A DNA stretch of 64,000 nt from Luidia sarsii. Taxonomy: Eukaryota > Echinodermata > Asteroidea > Paxillosida > Luidiidae. The notes beneath the pieces were generated by a model, which ran no database searches, had not been told where the DNA came from, and saw only the letters and a list, made by a program, of their open reading frames with translations. This document shows, one piece after another, positions 11,901 to 22,800 of the stretch (position 1 is its first letter; every line of letters begins with the position of its first letter). The position numbers and the translations under genes were made by a program. The stretch lies in assembly GCA_949987565.1 (NCBI GenBank), contig OX465117.1, positions 1,344,214 to 1,408,213 of the forward strand. The letters run 5' to 3'.

Positions 11901-12057
11901 TTTTCAACTTATAATTGAGATCATAATTTGTTTTACCTAGCCCTGTTCAAAAATTGATACTACAAGGTTCAGTGTACTTTGAAGGTTTTGCACTCTAAAC
12001 TGCTGACAAAAGTTCATATAAACAATTGTGAAAAAAAAGTGGGGGAAGAGACAATTG

Positions 12058-12140
12058 AGCTGGATCGGGAATTGCACCACGGACCTCTGGTTTTGCGTAC
12101 CAGTGCTCTTTCCATCTGAGCTATCCAACCAATCCTTAGA
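12058..12140 (-). mobile_element. SINE head, GCA anticodon-loop subtype
   Basis: A minus-strand tRNA-like head whose anticodon arm reads CTGGTACGCAAAACCAG, giving a GCA loop instead of GTT. Box A is intact and box B is decayed (GGTGCAATTCC). It borders the 75-bp array to its right and may be its source. Confidence 0.65.
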
Positions 12141-12990
12141 TGGTGGCCTTACCAAATAGTCAACTAGTCTTTGGCACACCAGCGCTCTTACCATCTGAGC
12201 TATCCAGCCCTTAGATGGTGGCCTTCCCAAATAGTCAACTAGTCTTTGGCACACCAGCACTCTTTCCATCTGAGCTATCCAGCCCTTAGATGGCGGCCTT
12301 CCCAAATAGTCAACTAGTCTTTGGCACACCAGCGCTCTTACCATCTAAGCTATCCAGCCCTTAGATGGCGGCCTTCCCAAATAGTCAACTAGTCTTTGGC
12401 ACACCAGCACTCTTTCCATCTGAGCTATCCAGCCCTTAGATGGTGGCCTTCCCAAATAGTCAACTAGTCTTTGGCACACCAGCACTCTTTCCATCTGAGC
12501 TATCCAGCCCTTAGATGGTGGCCTTCCCAAAAAGTCAAATAGTCTTTGGCACACCAGCACTCTTTCCATCTGAGCTATCCAGCCCTTAGATGGTGGCCTT
12601 CCCAAATAGTCAACTAGTCTTTGGCACACCAGCACTCTTTCCATTTGAGCTATCCAGCCCTTAGATGGTGGCCTTCCCAAATAGTCAACTAGTCTTTGGC
12701 ACACCAGCACTCTTTCCATTTGAGCTATCCAGCCCTTAGATGGTGGCCTTCCCAAATAGTCAACTAGTCTTTGGCACACCAGCACTCTTTCCATTTGAGC
12801 TATCCAGCCCTTAGATGGTGGCCTTCCCAAATAGTCAACTAGTCTTTGGCACACCAGCACTCTTTCCATTTGAGCTATCCAGCCCTTAGATGGCAGCCTT
12901 CCCAAATAGTCAACTAGTCTTTGGCACACCAGCACTCTTTCCATCTGAGCTATCCAACCAATCCTTAGATGGTGGCCTTCCCAATGGCTC
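12098..12990 (-). repeat. 12-copy 75-bp tandem array of a SINE piece
   Basis: The word GAGCTATCC (box A complement) recurs near 12114 and then at exact 75-bp steps from 12196 to 12946, giving 12 copies. On the minus strand each unit holds the tRNA-like 5' half through the anticodon stem (GGATAGCTCAGATGG...GTGCTGGTGTGCC). It is joined to the SINE leader (AAAGACTAGTTGACTATTTGG). Box A is kept and box B is absent. Because 75 is a multiple of three, repetitive open frames appear; they are not genes. The outermost copies at both ends share the variant TATCCAACCAATCC, while inner ones have TATCCAGCCC. Confidence 0.9.
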
Positions 12991-12999
12991 AACTTACTG

Positions 13000-13914
13000 G
13001 CATTAAAAACTCATTAAGCCAGCACTCATGTCCAGGTCCAGTGGGTTTTTTTCAATTTTTTTGAAAATAAATCAGTTTTCCTTTCTTCGAATTGGATTGA
13101 AAATAATTTCAATTACATTATTCCAATTGGTATACTTATAACATTAAAAATTAATTCATAATTTTCTACTGTTTTTAACAGCAAGTTAGTATAGCATATA
13201 GCTTCATTTAAATGTACACTGTATGAATCTCCACTGACACAAAGGAAGAGTTGTAAACTTAAATTTTAAAAATAACATTTTGGTTCCAGATATACAACTG
13301 GCAAGCCATATCAAATGAAAACAATCCACGCAAATCCATACAGTATAGATATGTACATGGTCTGACTCGTTCGTGGTTGCAACATACATTGTATGCATGC
13401 TTGAACCTTACTAGGATACAATAATACTTTACAAAGATGTTATACATTTGTATACACTCTCACATCAAGAGAAGTATACACACATTTAATGTATGTATTA
13501 TATTATAAGTAGCCTGCTTACATGTGTATTTTTTTTTTACAAGTAGCAAGGATTTTAATTTCAAAAAGAAGCCTGTACTTTCTTGTCAGTGTGGTATATA
13601 CTGTACACATGTACATATATATACATATACACATGTACATGTACTAGGGCTGTTCACACTGATCAAATACTCGCAAATTGAAAACTGGGTGTGTTTTTTT
13701 GTTCACGTTCACACATACCAGCAAATCCCAACCCAGACAACAACAAAAAATACCAATTTTGGTTAGCATTGTGAACAAATGAACAAATGAGGGCCATTTC
13801 AACTGTCAACCCCCCAAAAAAAAAGAAAAGAAAAAAAACATGATTATTTGGATCGCGATTCAAACTCCACTTGTGCATGGGTGGACACACTAAATGACAA
13901 TATTTTTAGGATTT
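13000..13914. other. AT-rich intergenic sequence
   Basis: No supported gene. Alternating ACATGT/ATAT words (13600-13645) and a poly-A-rich block (13810-13840) are the only notable features. Confidence 0.4.
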
Positions 13915-14332
13915 AAATTGCAATTCGGACTCTTTTTTTAGTGAGACTTTTCTGAATACATGATCACTTTATTTGCCGCACAGTGCATATGGGAACGCTC
14001 CACTAAATTTCACCGGTTTTGTTTCCCACAATGCACCGCTGGCTCTTTGACTGACAGGAAGTGCTGTGCTTGTTAATATATTCTCCCTGCATGGGTCACC
14101 CTCAAGGACACACTCATCATTTGACAATTTTTTTTTATCACGATTCAAATCGCACGTTCATACAGGCCAAAAAATCACAACGCAAACGATTGCGAGTGTT
14201 GCATTGTGGGATAAAGAAAACACGGTAAGCGGAACGTTCCCACACACACCACGTCAATTATTTAGAAAAGTCTCAATGATAGCTGAATCCGAATTGCGAT
14301 TCAACTTGAAATCGCGATTCAAATAATTGAAG
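13915..14332. mobile_element. Foldback element, about 420 bp
   Basis: The left part (TTGCAATTCGGACTC, GAGACTTTTCTGAATA, GGGAACGCTCC, TTTCCCACAATGCA) recurs in inverted order in the right part (TGCATTGTGGGATAAAG, GGAACGTTCCC, GAAAAGTCTC, CCGAATTGCGATTCAA). It has the arm structure of a non-autonomous DNA transposon with a central spacer and no coding capacity. Confidence 0.75.
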
Positions 14333-14619
14333 ATTTCTTCATAGCTTACAAATCTCTCTTCTGCATGGCGCCCTCTGGTGTTTCAAATAGACCAATCAAA
14401 TCAAGGCAAATAGTAAAATCTATTTCTGAAAATTTCTATTTCTGAAATTGTAAAATACATTCCTGAACAGTTGAACCTTTTTCTGTACATAGTTTACACT
14501 TTAAAATGCAAGAAGAATAACTAAACATGTACATGTATACCTATTATGGCTACATACAATACACATGTACGTTGCAAATGAATGTAAAATTAATAAAAAT
14601 AGCAAAGATTTGACTCTTG

Positions 14620-14740
14620 AAATTTAGTGGGCCTGACGTTTCGATCCTAGCAGGATCGAAATGTCAGGCCCACTAAATTTTAAGATTTGCATTTTGGTAC
14701 TTTTAGACAGTAAGCAGTTTGCAACATTTTTGTATATCAC
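14620..14740 (+). repeat. Penelope 3'-end fragment with collapsed palindrome
   Basis: A near-perfect palindrome (14620-14683) is centred on CGATCCTAGCAGGATCG with flanks GTGGGCCTGACGT and ATGTCAGGCCCAC. It is followed by the tail typical of the Penelope-like copies (GTAAGCAGTTTGCAACATTT, then GTATATCA). Two inverted motif copies appear to have fused and lost the stretch between them. Confidence 0.75.
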
Positions 14741-14802
14741 TTAAAGATTTGACTTGGGAGGGAGTTGAACCCCGGCCAATTCAAGTACCAGTGTTCTAAG
14801 TG

Positions 14803-14912
14803 GAAGGTTTGCGGTGACACCATGTAGCACTCCTATTCAAGAGAAGAGATGGTAACTCAACGTTTCAGGTAGTGTGTACTCTGCCCGTCGTCAGGAGACT
14901 GCTGGATTCCAA
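14803..14912 (-). ncRNA. Hammerhead-like ribozyme motif, family B copy 1
   Basis: Read on the minus strand: stem I CTC, core CTGACGA plus one extra C (14894-14887), stem II GGGCAG with an AGTACACA loop and CTACCT, core GAAA, a four-base ACGT stem III, then a T at the predicted cleavage site and stem I GAG. CTGANGA and GAAA match the hammerhead consensus and U is an allowed cleavage base. The extra C and one mismatch in stem II are departures. The edge word GGTTTGCGGTGACACCATGTA is shared with the copies near 24, 38 and 48 kb. Activity is inferred only. Confidence 0.6.
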
Positions 14913-15194
14913 CTATCATTGGTGTTTATATGCCTGGTGAAAGCACTGGGGCGTGGAGGATCATCCCACCAGTGTGACCATCGGAGCGAGAAGGGGAACC
15001 AACCTTCAATGTACGATTGCTTTTATGCATACCATTAAAGGGGAATGAAACCCAGAGAGATGTTGGCTTATCTGATTGGACGTTAAAAACAACCTACTAT
15101 TACCTATGTGCTAATCACCTACGAGTTTCATAAAGAGGGAAAAATCATGGAATTCGAAGGGTTGAATTCGCGTTCCCGCAAACCGACATCTTTT

Positions 15195-15313
15195 TGAATG
15201 AGGTGATATACAAAAATGTTGCAAACTGCTTGCAGACTAAAATTACCAAAATGTAAATCTTAAAATTTAGTGGGCCTGACGTTTCGATCCTAGCAGGACC
15301 TTTCTCAAAGGCA
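15195..15313 (-). repeat. Penelope 3'-end fragment with hammerhead-like motif
   Basis: Minus-strand copy of the Penelope-like 3' end. It holds GCCTTTGAGAAAGGTCCTGC, AGGATCGAAACGTCAGGC (15313-15273), the ACTAAATTTTAAG joint and the tail ending GTTTGCAACATTTTTGTATA. Confidence 0.8.
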
Positions 15314-15457
15314 GAGAAATTTTAAGATCTTTTTGAATCGTCCGCCAGTCACTACGGGGGGTATGACATCGCAACGAAAAACTCCCGCATGGGCCCGGAC
15401 GGATATACCCCTACTTCATGTATATACTGCGTGCACTGAGTTATATACACTCGCGAG

Positions 15458-15599
15458 CTGAACGATGGGAAATGCCAGGCTTTTGGATGTCAAACAGGGC
15501 TCTTGTCCTTGTTGGGAACTGCATGGAAAGATTTCCCCAGCTTTTTTCCCGCTGGCATTTTGACTTCCAAAAGCCTGGCAGTACACCATCGTTCAGCAT
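15458..15599. repeat. Palindromic element nested in TTAA element
   Basis: Arms GCTGAACGATGG...GCCAGGCTTTTGGATGTCAA and TTTTGACTTCCAAAAGCC...CCATCGTTCAGC are inverted about a 60-base centre. Open frames here on both strands only mirror the palindrome. Confidence 0.75.
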
Positions 15600-15939
15600 C
15601 GAGTAGCACATAGGTAATTGTAGGTTGTTTTTAACACCCAATCAGATAAACCAACCTTTTTCTCTGGGTTTCATTCCCCTTTAACCACAAACACTATAGA
15701 AACGCCTGAAATGTCAGCGATTAGAGTTGATAGGTGAGCAGAGTGGATTTGACCCTTACTGTTCTGCAGATGGTCTGAAGTTGCCTAAGATACTGTCAGC
15801 GCAGATCTGTGTAAGGCTGAGGGTAGACTCATGCCATGGGTTGATTTGCCCACATGCTGACTGTTATCAGACATCAAAGGGCTACAAAGTAGAATACAAA
15901 GGTATTTTTATTGTTCAGTCTCGGTCATGAAATGAACTT

Positions 15940-16803
15940 GGATGGGATGGGATGGGATGGGATGGGATGGGATGGGATGGGATGGGATGGGATGGGATGG
16001 GATGGGATGGGAGGGAATGGGATGGGATGGGATGGGAAGGGATGGGGTGGGATGGGGTGGGATGGGATGGGATGGGATGGGATGGGATGGGCTGGGCTGG
16101 GACGGGATGGGACGGGATGGGACGGGATGGGATGGGCTGGGATGGGAAGGAATGGGATGGGATGGGATGGGATGGGATGGGATGGGATGGGATGGGACGG
16201 GATGGGATGGGATGGGGTGGGATGGGATGGGGTGGGATGGGATGGGATGGGATGGAATGGGATGAATGGGATGGGGTGGGATGGGGTGGGATGGGATGGG
16301 ATGGGATGGGGTGGGATGGGATGGAATGGGATGGGATGGATGGGATGGGCTGGGATGGAATGGGATGGGATGGATGGGATGGGATGGAATGGAATGGAAT
16401 GGGATGGGCTGGGATGGGAAGGAATGGGATGGGATGGGCTGGGCTGGGATGGGATGGGATGGGATTGGATGGGATGGGATGGGGTGGGATGGGATGGGAT
16501 GGGATGGGATGGGATGGGATGGGATGGGATGGGATGGGATAAGATGGGATGGGATGAAATGGGATGTAATGGGATAAGATGGCATAAGACGGGATGATGG
16601 GATGGGATGGGATGGGATGGGATAAGATGGGATGGGATGAAATGGGATGTGATGGGATAAGATGGCATAAGACAGGATGTGATGGGATGGGATGGGATGG
16701 GATGTGATGGGTTGAGGTGGGATAAGATGGGATGGGATGGGATAAGATGGGATAAGATGGGATGGGATGGGATAAGATGGGATAAGATGGGATGGGATAG
16801 GAT
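15940..16803. repeat. GGGAT pentanucleotide satellite
   Basis: About 860 bases of GGGAT (complement ATCCC) with scattered GGGGT, GGGCT, GGAAT and GATAAGAT variants. Variants cluster to the right, as expected for array edges. Long open frames on both strands (GMGWD or HPIPS repeats) come from the five-base period and are not genes. It lies just beyond the last BBX exon found. Confidence 0.95.
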
Positions 16804-16846
16804 AGTATAGGACAAAAAGTCGCACCAACTGCAGGCAAGGAGTAAC

Positions 16847-19800
16847 TTACTGGGTAAATGCTTTGGCTTCAAGGTCTGCTAGATCAGTCTCATCCTCCTC
16901 GCTTGCTTGTGACTGCAACATCTTTAGATTACTGGAAGACGACGTGGCATTTGGCTCGACACTCTCCGCAGTCCCTGGGTGGTTGTTCAGAACAAACTGC
17001 CTGGTGTTGCTGAGCGTGCCCGGTGGAGAGACTGACCACATTCAACCATGAAAAGCAACCATACACAGTCATGCCAAACCATGAATGGTTCTGTTTCCAC
17101 CTCACACATTTCACAATTGACGGTAAATTTTTCCTTCAATTGTTTCGACTTGAATTGAAGCCAGGATTACACCCAATGGTTATTTGCATCAGGCATCAGA
17201 ATGAAAACAGGGCGTGATCCCTGGAGATATTTCACAATTAATAGTTGAATGCTTCTGACTGGCGCCCCCACCATGGCAAAGACTAGTTGACTATTTGGGA
17301 AGACTACCATCCCAGGGCTGGATAGCTAAGATGGTAAGAGCACTTAATACACAAAACCTGAGGTCTCTGGTTCAAGTCCCAATCCAGTCAAAGTTTTCTC
17401 TGCCATTTTTTTTGTCTCAATGTCCCTGGTCATTAGCTTTTCCGCCGCGAAGCGGAAAAGCTATTGTTATTATTCGGAATCTTTTTTTCTTCTTATCGGA
17501 AAAATAAAGCACAGGTTTTTTTTCAGAGGGCACTTTTACCATTGAACACAATTTGATTATTTTCAAACTTGGCAAATGCATAGAGCCCTTGCTGAAGTTG
17601 TGCACAGTTGTCTTTAAAACTTCATGACGTCACCACATGTCTTGTGACAGCTCTTTAACCACTTCGCGCCGGGGGTTTTTTCAGCGCCGATGACCGCCAT
17701 ACGGGGGTTTTTGAACAATGCATCATTTTAAAATCTTGCTAAAACAATCGGAACAATATATTTCTGTGAAATAAATCAATAAGGGTATACTATGGGTACA
17801 AGAGAGTAAAACCTGGCACAATTCGGACGTCGTTGTGGCCTTTGTCAAGAGATTATCCGTTCGAAAAAGGGCCCTTTGTGCGTCGTCAATGGACCGTAAC
17901 GGACGTGTGTGTGTGGGTTCGTGTACGCTGCTGACAATCCCTGACCGCAGACTCCAGCCTCCACTCCAGGCAGTCAAATCTTCGAGTTGGTCGGCCACAA
18001 ACGAGCGTACAGATTACGGTAAAGAATGTGGGGGGAATTCCAATGCCAGACCGACGACCGTTGGGCTGTGTGGCATGCAAAGACAATGTCCCCCGCGTGC
18101 TTTCAGCTGCAGCGCAGTATCCCTCGATCCTCCACAGTAAAAGTCCCACAATTGCACAATTACTGCGGCTAATCTTGCAATTCATGTGGCAACGTGCGTC
18201 AAAAAGGGTCTTTGTACTGATTCATAATGCTTTGTTCTAAGCTGAAAAGAGTCTTTGTTCAGAATGTGGACAATAGTGGTGCCCGGATTCGGAGGGCCCC
18301 GTTGCAAAGGCAATCCAATTGACCTCCGGATTCGGAGGTCCCGGCGCGAAGTGGTTAAAGGGGCAAATTTCAAACTCCAATAAAAGCAAAAGTACAACTT
18401 CGATTGGTTTCAATTTTGCAATATATCTAAGTTGGGAAGAGGTGTATCCATAAAAATGCCCTTATTCGACCGTGACGTCATCTCGTGAATATTAATGAGG
18501 TCATGAACTTTTCAGATTGTAACATTCAATTGATCATATTTGCCAAACGAAGCGAGATTTGTTTTATTTTTTCATTTATATCTATTAATGATTTAGTTTA
18601 AAAACATCCTCTAGGGCTAAAATGCCATGACGCAATCGTGACATCATCAAAATGCTAAAGGTCAATCTTCTCGAAATTTGGGGGGCATTTTAGCTATTGG
18701 GCTAGACATTCTAAATCCTGAGTTTGAAACCAATTGACCATAGTTCAGAATTATTATGATTTTATTAATATTATAATGAAGTCCCATAGACTTTGTGCAC
18801 AAAATATGCACGTGCATTTTGTGGTAGGAATGGAGGGTACGGGTTCAAATCCTGTTTTTGGTTTTGTTTTTTAAGTGAACCAGATGCGGAAAAGCGTTAT
18901 GTTCTGTTTGCCAACAGACATAAATCTCTAGTTTTTTTCCTTCTCTTGTTTGATTTTAAATCTGACTTGACAATAGTTCATCGCTGGTTACGTGGATACG
19001 CACCTGGAGTTGTTTCATCTGGGGAAAGTGTGAGATGTTGAATGCTGGACTTGGGAGCTTTGCGTTTACGACTTCCCGCTACCTGCAGCCTGTCTGTGGA
19101 ATAGGTTTGGACAGGATGCTCTATGGCAGAAAAAAAAAATGTCAAAACAAATCATCCAAAATAGATATCATACAAGTTATAAAGGGGAATCAGGCCTCCA
19201 ACTGTTGAATTGTAAAAAAAGAGGAAAATCTGAATTAAACTGCGAGCGCGAAGCACGAAGCCCTAATAGCGTGGGTTTGGGGACCGCTTAAGGGCCTCCG
19301 AAAATTTTGGATTCTAGATGCTCTGTGGTGCATTCTGAGCAGGTTTTGACCATTTAGGACTTTTAAGCAGAGTGACAGATTTTAACCTTTTTCAAGGCAT
19401 ACACCCAGAAAATTGAATTGTTGTTTACACAAAATGAAAAGTAAACATCAAGGTTTTTAACCTGATCTCAGCATGTGTTTTAAATAATAGTTAAGGGAGA
19501 AGAAATATCTTTTTTTCCTTTTTTTTTTAAGTATTTAATTTTTTTTACGGCCGAATTACAAAATAGATGCGAAAATCCGCGGATCCACAGAAAAGTTGCA
19601 TGCCTGGGGAATGTAGTTCAAACCAGGGTAGGACTGAACGTCCGAACTACTAGTAGTCGTGGTTTCGAGTTCCAACCGACTTGCCTGTAATATTTTTCAG
19701 CAGGCAATCAGGCAAAGCAGTTGTTTGTATTTACATACTTACCTTTCTTGATAGGGCCCTTGCCATTCTTCTTGACAAAGGTGGAGTTCTTGTAGAGGCA

Positions 19801-22800
19801 AATCGATTTCTTCTGGCGGTGGCATTTGCCCTTCGGTCTGAACTGGTCCGGGGAATACTGGGGTAGGGTGGCCAGCCGTGCTTCCACGTCAATCTCGCCG
19901 TAGTCACTGCAGGAAAGCGAGTCAAAAATGCCACCATCTTAACGTCTAACATCACGGAGGACACCTTCCCATTGGCAAATGTAATCTCCATCTTGGTGAT
20001 GCAACAGTGGGTGCATTCTGTGGAATTTTGTGGAGCCTAACCCTGCTGATCTCAACAAGATGCAACAGTGGGTGCATTCTGTGCGATTCTGTGGACCCTA
20101 ACCCTGCTGCACTCAACACGATGCAGCAGTGGGTGCATTCTGTGGGATTCAGTGGACCCTAGCCCTGCTGCACTCAACAAGATGCAATAGTGGGTGTATT
20201 GTGTGGGATTCTGTTGACCCTATCCCTACTACACACGACAAGATGTTAGTAACGGAAGGTGCATTCTGTGGGATTCTGTGGACACTAAGCCTGCTGCATT
20301 CAACAAGATGCAACAGAGAGTGCATTCTATGGGATTCTGTGGACCCTAACCCTGCTGCACTCGACAAGATGCAACAGTGGGTGCATTCTGTGGGATTCTG
20401 TGGACCCTAACCCTGCTACACTCAACAAGATGTTAGTAACGGAAGGTGCATTCTGTGGGATTCTGTGGAGCCTAACCCTGCTGCACTCAACAAGATGCAA
20501 CAGTGGGTGCATTCTGTGGGATTCTGTGGACCCTAACCCTGCTACACTCAACAAGATGTTAGTAACGGAAGGTGCATTCTGTGGGATTCTGTGGAGCCTA
20601 ACCCTGCTGCACTCAACAAGATGCAACAGTGGGTGCATTCTGTGGGATTCTGTGGACCCTAACCCTGCTGCACTCAACAAGATGCAACTGTGGGTGCATT
20701 CTGTGGGATTCTGTGGAGCCTAACCCTGCTGCACTCAACAAGATGCAACAGAGAGTGCATTCTACTCACAAATCCGAGGGGCTTGGCAGGGAACCACACC
20801 CACTGACTGTCCTCTTGCGGACACTTCTCCTGCTGACTCTCCTGGACTTATCGTGGCTCAGTTCAAACACGACGTCGTCGCCGTCACTAAGGCTACTTCC
20901 CTCCAGATGCGCCCAGGATTTCTTGCAGTTGAAAGGTCGCTCCGGTCTTTGCAGAGACTCCAGCATACCTAGTCACAAGAGGGAGAAGACTTTATAAAGC
21001 AGGAGGATGTAGTAAGCAGTAGGTTCTATAGATCTCGGTCCATGTTTTTAGTCCCAAATTCTTACCAAACTGACCAACTGCATTGCTCATTGTCTAAGAC
21101 AGCTACAAACCTCAAAGGTGTAAAACTGGACGCATTCTGTGGGGATTCGGTTGACTCTAACTCTGCTGCACTGCATCTGATGCAGCACTTGGGTGCATTC
21201 GGTGGTTTTCTGTGGACCCTAACCCTGCTGCACTCGACAAGCATGACAAGATGCAACTGTGGGTGAATTCTGTGGGATCATGTGGACCCTAACCCTGCTG
21301 CACTCCACAAGATGCAACAGTGGGTGCATTCTGTGGGATTCTGTGGACCTTAACCCTGCTGCACTGCAGAAGATGCAACTGTGGGGTCCATTCTGTGTGT
21401 TTTTGTCAACCCTAATCCTGCTGCACTCGACAAGCATGACAAGATGCAACTGTGGGTGAATTATGTGGGATTCTGTGGACCCTAACAACGCTGCACTGCA
21501 GAAGATACAACAAGGGTGCATTTTGTGGGATTATGTGTAACCTACGGTATCCCTGCTGCACTCAACAACATGCAGCAGTGGGTGCATTCTGTTGGATTAT
21601 GTGGACCCTAACCCTGCTGCACTACAGAAGATGCAACAAGGGTGCATTCTGTGGTTTTCTGTGGACCCTAACCCTGCTGCATTCAACAAGATGCAGCAGT
21701 GGGTGAATTCTGTGGATTATGTGGACCCTAACCCTGCTGCACTGCAGAAGATGCATCAGTGGGTGCATTCTGTGGTTTTCTGTGGATCCTAACTCTGCTG
21801 CACTCAACAAGATGCAGCAGTCATTTGGTGGATTTCTGTGGACCCTAACCCTGCTGCACACGAAAAGATGCAACAAGGGTGCATTCTGTGGTTTTCTGTG
21901 GACCCTAACCCCGCTGCACTCCACAAGATGCAACAAAGGTGCATTCTGTGGTTTTCTGTGGACCCTAACCCCGCTGCACTCCACAAGATGCAACAAAGGT
22001 GCATTCTGTGGTTTTCTGTGGACCCTAACCCTGCTGCACTCCACAAGATGCAACAAGGGTGCATTCTGTGGTTTTCTGTGGACCCTAACCCCGCTGCACT
22101 CCACAAGATGCAACAAAGGTGCATTCTGTGGTTTTCTGTGGACCCTAACCCCGCTGCACTCCACAAGATGCAACAAAGGTGCATTCTGTGGTTTTCTGTG
22201 GACCCTAACCCTGCTGCACTCCACAAGATGCAACAAGGGTGCATTCTGTGGTTTTCTGTGGACCCTAACCCTGCTGCACTCCACAAGATGCAACAAAGGT
22301 GCATTCTGTGGTTTTCTGTGGACCCTAACCCCGCTGCACTCCACAAGACTCAACTGGCTCTGCATTCAGCAAGATGCTCTGAATGCAGCAACCAACGGGG
22401 GCGCTCTTTACAGCATAAGACCGCACTGCAAGAGGTCTGTCCTGCCCACCTTCCATGACGTATTCCCGGTACAGGCGACCCTTGCACGACCTCGACGATT
22501 TCCGCCTGATGCCACGGTCACCGCTCCAGCCGTCCTCCGCATCGCACCAAGAGCGCGGACCCGCCGTGACGTCATCACCATCATCCTCACCGTCACCTTC
22601 GTCTCCGCTGCAGTGCCGCCCCGAATCGAGTCGACCCGACTCCTGGCCGGTAACCGGGGACGGACTACCAGCCGCGCCAATGTCTGTCACGCCGGCCGGC
22701 GATTCCCCGGCGTCCTGTTTCGAGGAGCTGCTGATGTCTTGACTCACGCCGTCGGCATCCTCCGTCTTCAGACATCTGATCAACTCGTCGTCCGTGTGGC

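Larger units (their letters stand above)
15035..15684. mobile_element. TTAA-flanked element, piggyBac-like ends
   Basis: A 650-bp element bounded by TTAA, with inverted ends TTAAAGGGGAATGAAACCC and GGGTTTCATTCCCCTTTAA that continue for about 75 bases (GGTTTATCTGATTGG-like). It holds a minus-strand Penelope 3' fragment (15195-15313) and a smaller palindrome (15458-15599). It has no transposase. TTAA on both sides is the target of the piggyBac superfamily; assignment rests on that alone. Confidence 0.7.

Noticed and set aside
12345..12992. A 215-codon repetitive protein (unit MERVLVCQRLVDYLGRPPSK)
   Set aside because: Exact 75-bp SINE-derived array; the unit contains a tRNA box A and there is no sign of codon selection.
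15908..16872. Proline/histidine/serine-rich and Trp/Gly/Met-rich frames
   Set aside because: Products of the GGGAT satellite read in many frames on both strands.
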